Shown here piece after piece: positions 1 through 10,292 of a stretch of 64,000 nucleotides of DNA. The DNA is taken from NCBI RefSeq assembly GCF_003985155.1, contig NZ_ML133686.1, positions 404,001 to 468,000 of the forward strand, given 5' to 3'. Numbering within the stretch: position 1 is the first letter of the stretch; each line of letters starts with the position of its first letter. The notes beneath the pieces were generated by a model. That model ran no database searches, had not been told where the DNA came from, and was given only the letters and a program-made list of their open reading frames with translations. This DNA is from Rhizobium vallis. GTDB taxonomy: Bacteria > Pseudomonadota > Alphaproteobacteria > Rhizobiales > Rhizobiaceae. A program made the position numbers and the translations under genes.

Positions 1-2489
1 GGGATGGTGATCGCTGTATCCTCCCAGAATTCCGGACCGGCAAAGAGCACGCCGGGGTCCAGCCAGCCGAACATCAGCCGCGGCACAGCGGCGATGGCGA
101 AATCACCCTTGTGCACCCGGGCAAATGCTAGCGCGTGGTCCCGCCGGTTGCCCGTCACTTTCAGCGGCAGATAGTCGCCTTTGGCAAAGAGGGCCGGATG
201 CCGCTGGCGCAGCTGCAGGCCGATGCTGACGATGCGCTGCTTCAGTGCCGCCGCCTGCAGCTTCGCGATCGGTCCAGCTTCGGAAAGCCAGGCCATCAGC
301 CGTTGATGATCGACCGGTCGGCGGTTGTCGGGATCGACGAGGCTGAAATCGAAACCCTCCGCGCCCTGGTAGATGTCGGGAATGCCGGGGGCCGTCAGTT
401 TGAGGAGCGTCTGCGACAGGCTGTTGAGGTAGCCCGCGGCGATGAACGGTTGCAGCACCCTTTCAAAATCCTCGTGGAAGGCATCATTCTCAGGCGAAAC
501 CAGGCTCGCGGCATAGGTCGTCACCGCTTCCTCGTAAGCGGCCTCCTGTTCCGTCCAGTTGCTGCGCAGTTTCGCCTCGCGCACGGCCTTGACCGCGTAG
601 TCGGTGAAGCGGTCGCGGAGTTCTTCCGTCTGTCTTCCGTCGCGATCTTCCGGCCAGACGCCGGCCAATGCCTGGTAGAGCATCCATTCGACATTTGCCT
701 CCGGCGCTATGCCATCCGGCAGATCCTTGAGCCATGGCCGGTTCATCTCGCGCCAACGCTCTACCGCTTGGGCGAAAACATCCGCGCCCTCGCTCAGCGC
801 ATAAAGCCTGGCGCGCGCATCCTCGCCGCGTTTGGTGTCGTGGGTAGCGCTTGCCGAAAGTCCATGCGGCTGCAGCCGTGCCCGCTCGGCCATGCGACGG
901 TGAAATTCCTCCGTGCCGCCAGGCGCCTTGCCCGGTTCGCCGCCCACTTCGTTTGCGGCAAGCAGCCTGTTATAGCGGTAGAACAGCGTATCCTCCGTCG
1001 CCTTCGCCATCACCGGCCCGCTCAATTGCTGGAAGCGGATACGGAACTCGTGGGCGGCATCACCTTCGATCTTGCCTTCGAGAAGCTTGAGCACATGGTC
1101 TAGGGCACGCCGATCATCGAGCCTTGGCATGACTTGCGATGCGGTCCCGGCAAGGACCGCTGAATCCTGCCAGGAGAGCGGTCCGCCATCGCCATAGGTG
1201 CGGTAGACCGGAAAGGCGATCAGCAGTTCGCTGAGCGCGGTGGCAATCTCGTCTCTTTTTAGCTCGGGAAAGATGCCTGCCGCGATCGACGCCAGCCTGT
1301 CGGTCTCGCCGGCGAAATTACGGTCGACCATCAGTTGCTTGGCAATCCGCCGGCTTTCCTCGAGATGACCTGTCTCACCGGCGAGGCTGCGATAGGCTTC
1401 GTCCAATATGCGCAAGCCACCGCCGTCGGTAAACAGCTCGCTGAGCGCGGCGATGAATTCGTATCCCGTGGTGCCGGCGACCGGCCAGCTCTCCGGCAGG
1501 GTCTCAGCGGCCCCGAGGATCTTTTCGACGACGATATAGGTGTCCGGACCGGCCGCGTCGCGCAACCTGTGGAGATAGGCTTTGGGTTCGGCGAGCCCGT
1601 CGACATGGTCGATGCGCAGGCCCTGGATCTTGCCATGGCGCACCAGCTCGATCACCAGCCGGTGCATGTCCTCGAACACGGCGGGATCTTCGACGCGGGT
1701 GCCGACCAGTCCGGTCACTTCAAAGAAGCGGCGATAGCTCAGATGTCGCGCCGCCTTCTTCCAGTGGATCAGCCGCCAATGTTGTCCCTCATGCAGGCTT
1801 CCGAGGAAATCGCGATCACGGGAGATATCATCGAGCTTCTGCCGGAGGACCGCCCGATCGCCGCCCTCAAAGAGGATATCGCGCATCGCTCGGTTGAAGT
1901 TCTCGCCGGAAGTGACGGCCGCAGCCTCGGCCATTCTGGTGGCGACCGGATCGTCGAGCCGGTTTGCGATCGCTCCGTAACTTCTGGGGTTCAGCGGCAA
2001 CAGCGTCTCGAAATAACCGAGCGCTAGGTTTCCATGCGTTTCGTCGAGCGTGATGCGCAACTCGCCGTCGGCGAGCGCCCGATCGAAATCCTGACCAAGC
2101 TGCGGCAGGGTCAGCGGCTCGCTCCAGTCGATGTCGAAGTGGCTGGCATAGGCGCTCTGCCGGCCAAATGCCAGCACGTCGCGCCACCAGCCGTTTTCCG
2201 GCGAGGCGGCCATATGGTTTGGAACGATGTCGAGGATCAGCCCCATGCCTGCGGCGGCAAGGCTTTCCGTCAGACGCTCGAATCCCGCCCGGCCGCCGAG
2301 CGCGGGGTCGATTTCGTTGGCATCGGTGACATCATAACCGTGGGTGGAACCGGAGACGGCGGTGAAGATCGGAGAGGCGTAGAGGTGGCTGATGCCGAGT
2401 GTCTTGAGATAGGGGAGGAGGCCGCTGGCGCGATCGAAGGTCATGCCGTTGCGGAATTGTATCCGGTAGGTCGCTGTCGGAAGTGTCAT
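1..2489 (-). CDS. treY: Malto-oligosyltrehalose synthase TreY, 3' end cut by the window edge
   Basis: About 829 codons are read without a stop from an ATG at 2489 down to base 1, so the C-terminus is missing. The N-terminus shows the TreY pattern: TYRIQFR, then YLKTLGISHLYASPI, then GSTHGYDVTD, and a GH13 region I motif DIVPNHMA near residue 90. The last visible residues include DPGVLFAGPEFWEDT, fitting the C-terminal part of the family. TreY is a cytoplasmic intramolecular transglucosylase that converts the reducing end of maltodextrins to a trehalose unit, which TreZ then releases. Its usual treZ/glgX partners would lie beyond base 1. It follows pbpC by 60 bp on the same strand, but a functional link with pbpC is not apparent. 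Confidence 0.93.
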   Translation of the reverse strand, partial: MTLPTATYRIQFRNGMTFDRASGLLPYLKTLGISHLYASPIFTAVSGSTHGYDVTDANEIDPALGGRAGFERLTESLAAAGMGLILDIVPNHMAASPENGWWRDVLAFGRQSAYASHFDIDWSEPLTLPQLGQDFDRALADGELRITLDETHGNLALGYFETLLPLNPRSYGAIANRLDDPVATRMAEAAAVTSGENFNRAMRDILFEGGDRAVLRQKLDDISRDRDFLGSLHEGQHWRLIHWKKAARHLSYRRFFEVTGLVGTRVEDPAVFEDMHRLVIELVRHGKIQGLRIDHVDGLAEPKAYLHRLRDAAGPDTYIVVEKILGAAETLPESWPVAGTTGYEFIAALSELFTDGGGLRILDEAYRSLAGETGHLEESRRIAKQLMVDRNFAGETDRLASIAAGIFPELKRDEIATALSELLIAFPVYRTYGDGGPLSWQDSAVLAGTASQVMPRLDDRRALDHVLKLLEGKIEGDAAHEFRIRFQQLSGPVMAKATEDTLFYRYNRLLAANEVGGEPGKAPGGTEEFHRRMAERARLQPHGLSASATHDTKRGEDARARLYALSEGADVFAQAVERWREMNRPWLKDLPDGIAPEANVEWMLYQALAGVWPEDRDGRQTEELRDRFTDYAVKAVREAKLRSNWTEQEAAYEEAVTTYAASLVSPENDAFHEDFERVLQPFIAAGYLNSLSQTLLKLTAPGIPDIYQGAEGFDFSLVDPDNRRPVDHQRLMAWLSEAGPIAKLQAAALKQRIVSIGLQLRQRHPALFAKGDYLPLKVTGNRRDHALAFARVHKGDFAIAAVPRLMFGWLDPGVLFAGPEFWEDTAITI

Positions 2490-2549
2490 GAGGCCGTCTG
2501 ACGTTAGAGGGAGACTTTCCTCAACGGTTGTGGCCGGTTTTTTGTTCCC

Positions 2550-4631
2550 TCAGTCGATGAAGACCCCGACGCTTGCGGCGCGTCCGGCCGAATCGATGAC
2601 GGTGAGTTTCGAATAGCCGCCGCCATCGGGCAGCCATTGCTGGGTGCGCCGGCGGGAGAGATCGGGCAACGGCTTGCCATTGGCAAGCCAGCGGAAGGGC
2701 GCGCGGCCGCCCTGCAGCTTCAGCATCAGCGGCGAGAGATCGGCCCCTTTGGCGCCGAGATCGATATGCGCGCCCTCGGGCGGATAGACGATCGCAGGCG
2801 CTGGTTCACGGCCGGAGGCAACGAGCAGGCCGCTGGCATTGAGGGCGAAACGCCGCTGGCTGATCGGCAGTTCGGACTGGGCGATGCGGACGGCGCCGGC
2901 CGGAGGGCGGGGCAGCGGTGTTGTCGCGATGCCGGACTTGGCGAAACCTTCGAAGAGGATGGGCGCGGCGGTGCCATAGCCGGTCAGCCCCGGCACGGCG
3001 CTGTTATCGGGCCGTCCGACCCATACGCCGAGCACATATCGCCCGTCATAACCGACCGACCAGGCGTCGCGATAGCCGTAGCTCGTCCCGGTCTTGTAAG
3101 CGATGCCGCGTTGCGGCGCGCCGGCAGGCGGAATGACGCCGGAGAGAATGTCGGCGACGTTCCAGACTGCGACCGGCTCCAGCAGCGGTTCGCCGTCGAG
3201 CTTGCTTGGCTGGCCGGTGATGCCGTCGCCGAGCCTTGCCGGCTGGCCGCGATTGGCGAGCGCCGTATAGAGCTGCACCAGATCCTTCAATGTGAGACCG
3301 ACGCCGCCGAGACCGATTGCGAGCCCCGGCGTCTCGTTCGGCGGCAGAACCGGGCGCACCTCGGCGCGGCGGAAGCGCACCATCAGCCGCGACGGGCCGA
3401 CGGCGTCAAGCAGCTTGACGGCCGGCACGTTCAGCGAAAGCTGCAACGCCTCGCGCACGGTGACGTCGCCCTGGTAACTCATGTCGAAATTGCGTGGCCG
3501 GTAGCCGAAGAAATCGGCGGGTCGGTCCTCGATGATTGTCTCCTGGGAGACGAGGCCCTGCTCGAAGGCGAGCCCGTAGATGAAGGGTTTGAGCGTCGAG
3601 CCCGGCGAACGGTTGACGCGCGTCATATCGATCCAGCCGGAGCGGCTGGTGTCGAAATAATCGGCCGAGCCGACCTCGCCGACGATCGCGCCCGTTTGCG
3701 CATCGGCCATCACCATGGCAAGTGAAAGCTTCGGCCCAAGCTTCATGGTCGCTGCCCGCGCAACTGCCTCCAGCCCTTGTTGTACCTGCTTCTTCAAGGT
3801 CGTCTGGTGTTTGAGGACCGCCGGCTCCTTGCGAAGCGCGGCTTCGGCGACATGGGCGGCAAGTGCGGGCAATTGCATGCGCCGAGGCGGAACCGGAACG
3901 GCTTCTGCCCGCTCCGCCTCACCGTCGCCGACGGCTTCAGCCACCGCGACACGATCGAGCACCCGCTTGCGCGCGTCCTGCGCGGCCTTGAGATTGCGGT
4001 CTGGCCGTCGCCGTTCCGGCAATTGCGGTAGCGCGACGAGCAGGGCGGCCTCGGCGACCGTCAGCCGCCGCGGCTCCTTGCCGAAATAGGCGAGGCTTGC
4101 GGCGCGCACGCCTTCCAGATTGCCGCCATAGGGCGCATGGGTGAGATAGAGATCGAGGATCTGTTCCTTCGTGAGCCGCCGTTCGATCTGCACGGCGCGG
4201 GCGAGCTGCAGCAACTTTGCCGAAAGCGTGCGTTCCGGGCGCGGCTCGATCAGCCGCGCCACCTGCATCGAAAGCGTCGAAGCGCCGGAGACGATGCGGC
4301 CGTTGCTGACGAATTGCACCGCGGCACGCCCGAGCGCCCAGGGGTCGACGCCGCCATGGTCATAGAAGCGCTGGTCCTCATAGGCGATCAGCATGCGCAG
4401 GAATTGCGGGTCGACATCGGCGACCGCAGTCTTCAACCGCCAGCGGCCTTCCGATGTCGCAAAGGCGCGCAACAATTGCCCGTCGGCATCCAGAACCTCG
4501 GCGGAAACGACATCCGCCTTATCAAGTGGCGGCGGAAAGGCCCGGTCGGCGGCATCGAGCGCGAATAGAACCGCGCCGGCGAAAATGACGCCGGCGGCGG
4601 ATCCGATCGCAAACTTACGCCACAGCCTCAT
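2550..4631 (-). CDS. pbpC: Penicillin-binding protein 1C (bifunctional transglycosylase/transpeptidase)
   Basis: This 693-residue protein has an N-terminal membrane anchor (residues 8-25). A GT51 glycosyltransferase domain follows, with the catalytic Glu in AYEDQRFYDHGG (E85) and the GASTLSMQ motif near 117. The transpeptidase domain has SPGSTLKPF (nucleophile S345, K348), SLN (399-401) and KTGT (513-516). A C-terminal PBP1C-specific region follows (about 600-693). It polymerises and cross-links peptidoglycan in the periplasm. The start ATG overlaps the stop of the macroglobulin gene by 4 bp, so the two are translationally coupled, an arrangement known for bacterial alpha-2-macroglobulins with PBP1C. 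All catalytic motifs are intact. Confidence 0.95.
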   Translation of the reverse strand: MRLWRKFAIGSAAGVIFAGAVLFALDAADRAFPPPLDKADVVSAEVLDADGQLLRAFATSEGRWRLKTAVADVDPQFLRMLIAYEDQRFYDHGGVDPWALGRAAVQFVSNGRIVSGASTLSMQVARLIEPRPERTLSAKLLQLARAVQIERRLTKEQILDLYLTHAPYGGNLEGVRAASLAYFGKEPRRLTVAEAALLVALPQLPERRRPDRNLKAAQDARKRVLDRVAVAEAVGDGEAERAEAVPVPPRRMQLPALAAHVAEAALRKEPAVLKHQTTLKKQVQQGLEAVARAATMKLGPKLSLAMVMADAQTGAIVGEVGSADYFDTSRSGWIDMTRVNRSPGSTLKPFIYGLAFEQGLVSQETIIEDRPADFFGYRPRNFDMSYQGDVTVREALQLSLNVPAVKLLDAVGPSRLMVRFRRAEVRPVLPPNETPGLAIGLGGVGLTLKDLVQLYTALANRGQPARLGDGITGQPSKLDGEPLLEPVAVWNVADILSGVIPPAGAPQRGIAYKTGTSYGYRDAWSVGYDGRYVLGVWVGRPDNSAVPGLTGYGTAAPILFEGFAKSGIATTPLPRPPAGAVRIAQSELPISQRRFALNASGLLVASGREPAPAIVYPPEGAHIDLGAKGADLSPLMLKLQGGRAPFRWLANGKPLPDLSRRRTQQWLPDGGGYSKLTVIDSAGRAASVGVFID

Positions 4632-7600
4632 TGTTGTGCCGTCACGACCTCCATCTTGCCGGTCGCCGTGCGGGCCGAAAGCTCGGGCCTGTACATGTCC
4701 TCGACGCTTGCGGCCGGATGGTCGTAGGTGCCGGGAGTGACGGCGCGCACGACATAGGCGACGTTGAATTCGCGTTCATCGCCCTGAGCGCGGTTGAAGG
4801 CGGCGACGAAGCGGTCGTAGCGGAATTCGGTATGGGCCGCGGAAATTTCGCCGATCCAGTCGAAATTCGTCATCTGGGCGCTGTCGACAAGGTTCGGATT
4901 GTCGATCTCGAAGCCGCCGGGCAGAAGGTCGGTGATGACGATGCGCGAAGGCCAGTCGTTGTTTTCCCGCACATGGATGACGACGACGTAGCGTTCGTTC
5001 TGCGTCGCTTCGCTGACATTCGCCTCTTCGCCGTCGAGCGTGTAATAGCTGCGCTCGATGGTGAAGCCGTCACCGCCGGCCGGCAGCGGCACAGTGGGCG
5101 CAGCAACCGTGGTGACCACAGCCGAAACCGCGTCAGCCGTCTGGTTGGTCAGCGTCAGCGGATGATCGCTCAGCGCATCGCCGGTCATTTTTGCCATGTA
5201 GGCACCGGTGTGCGGCGCGCCGTTGACATCGACCTTGAGATCGTCGTCACCGCCCTGGATGGCGCGAGCGGCGAGCAGCATCCAGGCCTCTTCCTGTGTG
5301 CTCTTGTATTTGCTGCGGCCCCATTCCTTGGTGACGGCCTTGGCAAGCTCCGGGATGACGGGTGGCACCGGCCGGCTTTCGGCGGCAAGCGCCAGGATCG
5401 CAGCACCATCGCGCAGGATCGTGCCGTAGTCGGTGCGCGAGAGATTCACCCGCGACACCATCGACTGTTCCGACATCTGCAGCGCATCGAGGAAGATGTT
5501 CTTCGAACGCTGCGCATCGCCATAGAGTGCCAGTGCGGCGGCGATATGCGCCTTGGCGAGCGGTGTCGGGAAGTCGTTGATCATCGTATCGGCATAGTAA
5601 CGCAGATCGCTGATCGCGGCCTTCTTGTTGCGGGCAAGGACGTAGACGGCATAGGCGATCTGGTCGCCCTGGCCCTTGATGTCGGTGGTATAGGACAGCG
5701 TGTTCTGCAGGTTTTCGAGCGCTTGCACGAAAGCCCTTTCCGGCACGTCGTATTTCATTTCGCGGGCCCGCGTCAGGAAATCGGTGACGTAGGAATCCAG
5801 CCAGACATCTCCGGAATCCGGTCCCCAGAGGCCGAAGCTGCCGGCCGAGGCCTGATAGGAGAGTACGCGGTAGATCGCATCCTGCACGCGTTTGTGCACG
5901 TCATCGTCGTTTTCGATGCCGGCCTGCTTCGCCACTTCGGCAAGATAGAGCAGCGGCAGCGCCCGGCTGGTGGTCTGCTCGGCGCAGCCGAAAGGATAGC
6001 GGTCAAGCGTCATCAGCAGGGCAGGGATATCGAAAGCGGCCGAACGCGTGACGTTGACGCTGATCGAGGCGCCCGGCAGTACGCTGTCGGCCAGCAGGTT
6101 CTTGTCGACGGTGAGCTTTGCCCCGGGCTTCAGCGCCAGCACCCTGCGTTGGGTGATCGGCAAGGAGGAGGGGCGCACCGGCACGTCAACCGTCTGATCG
6201 AGCGACAGGCCGGACGCGCCGGAGAGATTGATCGAGACGCTGCCCGGTCCCGGCTGCTTGCCGACGAGCGAAAGCGTCAGTTCGGATTTTGCGCCGGCCT
6301 CGAGGCGGATCGTCTGCGAGGCGGAAGCCTGCTCGATGCCGACCGCGTCATTGCCGGTCAGCTGCAGCTTGTAGTCGCCTGCCGGCGCGTCGGTATTGGC
6401 GATGTCGAGGCGCAGATTGGCCTTGTCGCCTGGGGCGAGGAATTTCGGCAGGCTCGCGGTCACCACCACGGGATCGCGGATGATCACGTCCTTGACGCCG
6501 TGGCCGACGCCTGATTTCGACCAGGCGACCGCCATGACGCGCGCCGTGCCGTTGAACTGCGGAATGTCGAAGGAGACCTTGGCCTTGCCTTCCGCGTCGA
6601 GCTTCACTGGGCCGGAGAAGAAGGCGACGAGCTTCTGCGTCGGCGGGCTTGCCTGCAGTGCTACAGCACCCCCGTCGCCGCCGGTCCTGAGTTTGCCGGT
6701 CGCGCCCAGCGAGCCATCGATCAGGCGGCCGTAGAGGTCGCGGATTTCAAGGCCGAGCTGACGCTGGCCAAAATACCAGTCCTCTGGGTTAGGCGGTTCA
6801 TAGCGCGTCAGGTTGAGAATGCCGACATCGACGGCAGCGACCGTCACATAAGCATCCTCGTTGGCGCCGGCGCCTGCCACCTGCAGGCTGATATCAAGCG
6901 GTCCGCGCGGCAGCATCTTTTCGGGCGTGTCGAGCTTTACCTGCAGCGCCCGCTGTTCGGGATCGATCTTCAGCCATTTGATGCCGATCGAGCGCATCGG
7001 CATGTGGCTGTCCTGGGCGTCACCCGGGCGGAAGAGTGTCGCGGTCACGTAGGCGCCGGCACCCCAGTCCGATGTGACCGGGATGTCGACTTCACCGCCG
7101 GTCTCGCCGATCGTGGCGTTCTGCACCGCGACCAGCTTTTCGGTTCCGGCAGTCACCATCAGTTCGCCGCCGTAACGCGAGGTAACCTTCAGCTTCGCCG
7201 TATCGCCGACCTTGTAGCTATCCTTGTCGAGGGCGATCTCCAGCCCGTCGGGTGTTTCGGTCGAGGTCGAGGTCACGAACCAGCCGGCGTCGAATTCGAC
7301 GCTGGAGGTCGGGCCGTCGGCATCCGGGCTTTCCACTTCGAGGCGGTAGCGGCCCCAGGTCACCGGCACGGAGATTTTGCCGCCGTCCATCGCCGCGTCG
7401 ACGCTGCCGTTTGATTTCTGCTCGGCGGTATAGACCGGCTCGTATTTCCACGCCGTTCCCTCGCGATACCACTGGTATTCGCGATTGAGGCTGTAGAATT
7501 TCCAGCGCAGGCCCTTCGTCTCCTGCTTTTGGCCGTTGGCATTGACGCCGATCACCGTGAAATTGGCGATGGCGTTTTCAGGCAGGTCGTCGGAAAACTC

Positions 7601-10096
7601 CGGCTTGATGCCGATCGAAGGCCCCTGGTTCTTCACCGGGATCGACAGCGACCGTTCGATAGCGCGTCCGCCAGCCTCCTGCATTCTGATATAGACGGTA
7701 GCGTTGAGCAGTTGGGTCGTGGCCGGCAGGTCGCCGACGGTGAGGTCGGTCGAAGCCTCGCCGTTTTCGTCGAGTTCAGGCAGTCCGTCGATCGGCAAGC
7801 GCGAATCCTCGCTCGCCTCCTCATCGGCGAGCCCGAAGAGGAAGCCCTTGTAAGCAGCGCTTTCGCGCGTCGGCTTGACGACGACGTCGCCCTCGAGCGT
7901 CAAGCCCGCAGCCGGGGCGCCGTAGAGATACTTGCCTGATATGGTGATCGTCGCCGGCGTATCGGGACCAATTTCCTTGGCCTCGGTCTTGATTTCCATG
8001 TCGGTGCGATCCGGCACGAAATCATCGACGAGGAAGCTCTTGGTGGCGATCGCCGTACCCTTGGGATCGGTATAAATGTTCATCGTCCAGGTGCCACGCA
8101 TGGCATTTTCCTGGGTCGGGAAATCGACCGTGTAGCCGCCGAGATTGCTGGTCTGGCTGACGACCCGCCGGTCTTCGACGCCATCGGGGCGGCTGAAGAT
8201 GAAGGTGAGCGGCAGGTTCTCGATGGCGTTGCCGTCGGTGTCGCGGGCAAGCGCCTGAGCATGCACCGTCTCGCCGGCGCGGTAGATGCCGCGTTCGGTG
8301 AAGGGCAATACATCGATCGCGCCGGGTGCGGCGCGGCCCGTCACGCCGCGGTCGGAGAGATCGAAGCCGGCGCGCGTCATATCGAGGAAGACATAGTCCG
8401 ACGTGCCGTTCCTGGCGGTGATGACGGCGGGTGTGAGTGCCGCCGTGCCGCGGATCAGGCCGGCGGTGAAGGTGGCGCGGCCGTTTTCGTCGGTCGTCGC
8501 CGTGCCGAGTACTTCATTGTTCTTGGCAAGCAGCTGCAGCTCGACGCCTGCGATCGGCTTTGCCGAGGCGAGCGAACGGGTGAAGACGTTGAGGCCATCC
8601 GTGCCGGCATAGGTGGTGACACCGATATCGGAGACGAGGAACCATTGCGTCGCCTGCGAATCCCACTCCTGCGCCGGGCCGTTTGCCGGCGTTGCGACCA
8701 TCACATAGATGCCCGGCTTGCGCTCGGGCAGTGCCTCATCGACCGGGAAGCTGGTGACGATATCCTTGTTCAGCTCGTTGGCGATCTCGATCGAGCCCTG
8801 CCAGACGAGTTCGCCGCTCTGGTCCTGAATGTTCTGAGCGCTGTAGCCGTCGAGCTGGCTCAGGAACTGGGAATTGGTCAGCAGCGGCGCGATGCCGCGA
8901 TCGCCGATACGGTAGAGCTTCAGGTTCGCCGACGTCATATTGACGGACACGATCGGGATGCCGCGGCGCGCCGTCGAGGGCAGCACGAAGCTGTCGCCGG
9001 TGAAGCGCACCATCTGGCTGCGGTCCTTGATGTAAACTTCGATGCTGACAGGCGCCTCCAGAACTTCATCGACTGATGACGGCAGGCCGGTGCGGAAGGC
9101 GATCTTGTAGGTTTCGCCATGCGTCAGGCCCTCGACGCAGATCTGCTTGTCCTTGGTTTCGAGCGCCTTCGGTGCCGCACCGTTCAGCGTCACGAAAGGC
9201 GTGTAGTCGGTGGTCTTGACCAGTGCTTCGGAGAAGGTGACGCAGGCGCGGGGGGTAGCGCTGTCGGCATCGACCGTGTGTTCGGTGATGCGGAAGCCCT
9301 GCGTTGATTTCAGCTGCAGGTAGGCCGCCTGCACGTCCTTGGCGCCGACGAGCGCCAGGCTCGCCTTGTAAGCGTCGAGCGCCGGGCGGTAATTAGCGTT
9401 CCGCTCCAGCGCGCCGGCAAGCACCGCGAGCGCCTCGGCGCGCTTGGCCGTGGTGCGTGTCAGCTCGTAGCCGTTCAGCGCATCGAGCACGGCCTGTCCC
9501 GTCGTGCTGCTCTCCGTACTGCCGAGCGATGCTGCGGCGCGGGCGGTTTCGAGCCAGAGATCGGCATCATCAGGCGTGATCGACAGCGCGCCATGGAAGG
9601 ACTTCAGCGCATCAGTCAGGTTGTTGGCGGTAAGATCGATACGGGCGTTGGCCGTGAGGCTTTCGACGCCCTGGCCCTGCTGGTCGTCGGCGAGAGCGAG
9701 GCCGTCCTTGAAGTCGTGGGCCTGCTGGATGAGGTCGCTCGTCAGGAAGGTGAGGCGCGGCGCAGCGCCGATATCCGGCTCCTTCTGGGCTGATGTCTCG
9801 ACGATCTTGCCGGCGATCGCGCCGGGGAAGGCGTTCATCGTCTTGAAATCGGATTTCAGGAAGCACCACTTCACCTTGGGATTGTAGGTGAAGGCCTTGC
9901 AGCTCTTGTCGCCGATGCACGAGGTCTTGCACTGATCGAGAGAAACATTCTGCTCGGTGCGAAGATCGAAGCCGAAGAAATCGGCGTCCTTGATCGTCTG
10001 AATGTCGCGCTTCGTGTCCGCAGCGGCTGCGGGAAAGCTGACGGCGATCGTGGAAAATGCGATGACGGCAAAGGCAAGGAACGAGCGCACGGACAT
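4628..10096 (-). CDS. Bacterial alpha-2-macroglobulin with N-terminal PAN/apple-like domain
   Basis: This protein of about 1822 residues is a protease-trapping macroglobulin. The start at 10096 was chosen because a GGGGGAT ribosome site precedes it and a signal peptide (SFLAFAVIAFSTIAVSFPAAAA) follows; a 15-codon upstream extension is less likely. After the signal peptide comes a Cys-rich PAN/apple-like segment (four or more Cys, about residues 30-90), then a helical TPR-like stretch, then long macroglobulin beta domains. The thioester motif CAEQ sits at about residues 1371-1374 inside YPFGCAEQTTSR, followed by an alpha-helical toroid domain, so the covalent-trapping type is intact. It probably acts in the periplasm beside PBP1C, which repairs peptidoglycan when the envelope is breached. 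The PAN-like call is by eye. Confidence 0.9.
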   Translation of the reverse strand: MSVRSFLAFAVIAFSTIAVSFPAAAADTKRDIQTIKDADFFGFDLRTEQNVSLDQCKTSCIGDKSCKAFTYNPKVKWCFLKSDFKTMNAFPGAIAGKIVETSAQKEPDIGAAPRLTFLTSDLIQQAHDFKDGLALADDQQGQGVESLTANARIDLTANNLTDALKSFHGALSITPDDADLWLETARAAASLGSTESSTTGQAVLDALNGYELTRTTAKRAEALAVLAGALERNANYRPALDAYKASLALVGAKDVQAAYLQLKSTQGFRITEHTVDADSATPRACVTFSEALVKTTDYTPFVTLNGAAPKALETKDKQICVEGLTHGETYKIAFRTGLPSSVDEVLEAPVSIEVYIKDRSQMVRFTGDSFVLPSTARRGIPIVSVNMTSANLKLYRIGDRGIAPLLTNSQFLSQLDGYSAQNIQDQSGELVWQGSIEIANELNKDIVTSFPVDEALPERKPGIYVMVATPANGPAQEWDSQATQWFLVSDIGVTTYAGTDGLNVFTRSLASAKPIAGVELQLLAKNNEVLGTATTDENGRATFTAGLIRGTAALTPAVITARNGTSDYVFLDMTRAGFDLSDRGVTGRAAPGAIDVLPFTERGIYRAGETVHAQALARDTDGNAIENLPLTFIFSRPDGVEDRRVVSQTSNLGGYTVDFPTQENAMRGTWTMNIYTDPKGTAIATKSFLVDDFVPDRTDMEIKTEAKEIGPDTPATITISGKYLYGAPAAGLTLEGDVVVKPTRESAAYKGFLFGLADEEASEDSRLPIDGLPELDENGEASTDLTVGDLPATTQLLNATVYIRMQEAGGRAIERSLSIPVKNQGPSIGIKPEFSDDLPENAIANFTVIGVNANGQKQETKGLRWKFYSLNREYQWYREGTAWKYEPVYTAEQKSNGSVDAAMDGGKISVPVTWGRYRLEVESPDADGPTSSVEFDAGWFVTSTSTETPDGLEIALDKDSYKVGDTAKLKVTSRYGGELMVTAGTEKLVAVQNATIGETGGEVDIPVTSDWGAGAYVTATLFRPGDAQDSHMPMRSIGIKWLKIDPEQRALQVKLDTPEKMLPRGPLDISLQVAGAGANEDAYVTVAAVDVGILNLTRYEPPNPEDWYFGQRQLGLEIRDLYGRLIDGSLGATGKLRTGGDGGAVALQASPPTQKLVAFFSGPVKLDAEGKAKVSFDIPQFNGTARVMAVAWSKSGVGHGVKDVIIRDPVVVTASLPKFLAPGDKANLRLDIANTDAPAGDYKLQLTGNDAVGIEQASASQTIRLEAGAKSELTLSLVGKQPGPGSVSINLSGASGLSLDQTVDVPVRPSSLPITQRRVLALKPGAKLTVDKNLLADSVLPGASISVNVTRSAAFDIPALLMTLDRYPFGCAEQTTSRALPLLYLAEVAKQAGIENDDDVHKRVQDAIYRVLSYQASAGSFGLWGPDSGDVWLDSYVTDFLTRAREMKYDVPERAFVQALENLQNTLSYTTDIKGQGDQIAYAVYVLARNKKAAISDLRYYADTMINDFPTPLAKAHIAAALALYGDAQRSKNIFLDALQMSEQSMVSRVNLSRTDYGTILRDGAAILALAAESRPVPPVIPELAKAVTKEWGRSKYKSTQEEAWMLLAARAIQGGDDDLKVDVNGAPHTGAYMAKMTGDALSDHPLTLTNQTADAVSAVVTTVAAPTVPLPAGGDGFTIERSYYTLDGEEANVSEATQNERYVVVIHVRENNDWPSRIVITDLLPGGFEIDNPNLVDSAQMTNFDWIGEISAAHTEFRYDRFVAAFNRAQGDEREFNVAYVVRAVTPGTYDHPAASVEDMYRPELSARTATGKMEVVTAQQ

Positions 10097-10292
10097 AATA
10101 TCCCCCAGGATGCTGGCTCTGACCGGCGGCACTCTCCTCACTCCTCACAGGATTGTCAACTCAACCCAGGCGTTGTTTCATCTCTGCACAACACCTTTCG
10201 TCCGGTTGTCACATCGGCGTGAGTGATCGCCTTGTGATTTGCGGCTTTTGCGAGGATGAGCAAGGATTTGGACGATCGCTGGAGGTAGCCCA

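Noticed and set aside
2490-2549. Terminator between pbpC and treY
   Set aside because: A GAGGGA/TCCCTC pairing exists but has a loop of about 30 bases and no T run on the minus strand.
4631-6514. Long plus-strand reading frame of 627 codons opposite the macroglobulin gene
   Set aside because: It is an antisense shadow of a GC-rich gene whose motifs (CAEQ, signal peptide, ribosome site) are on the minus strand. The plus-strand product has low-complexity Arg/His-rich sequence.
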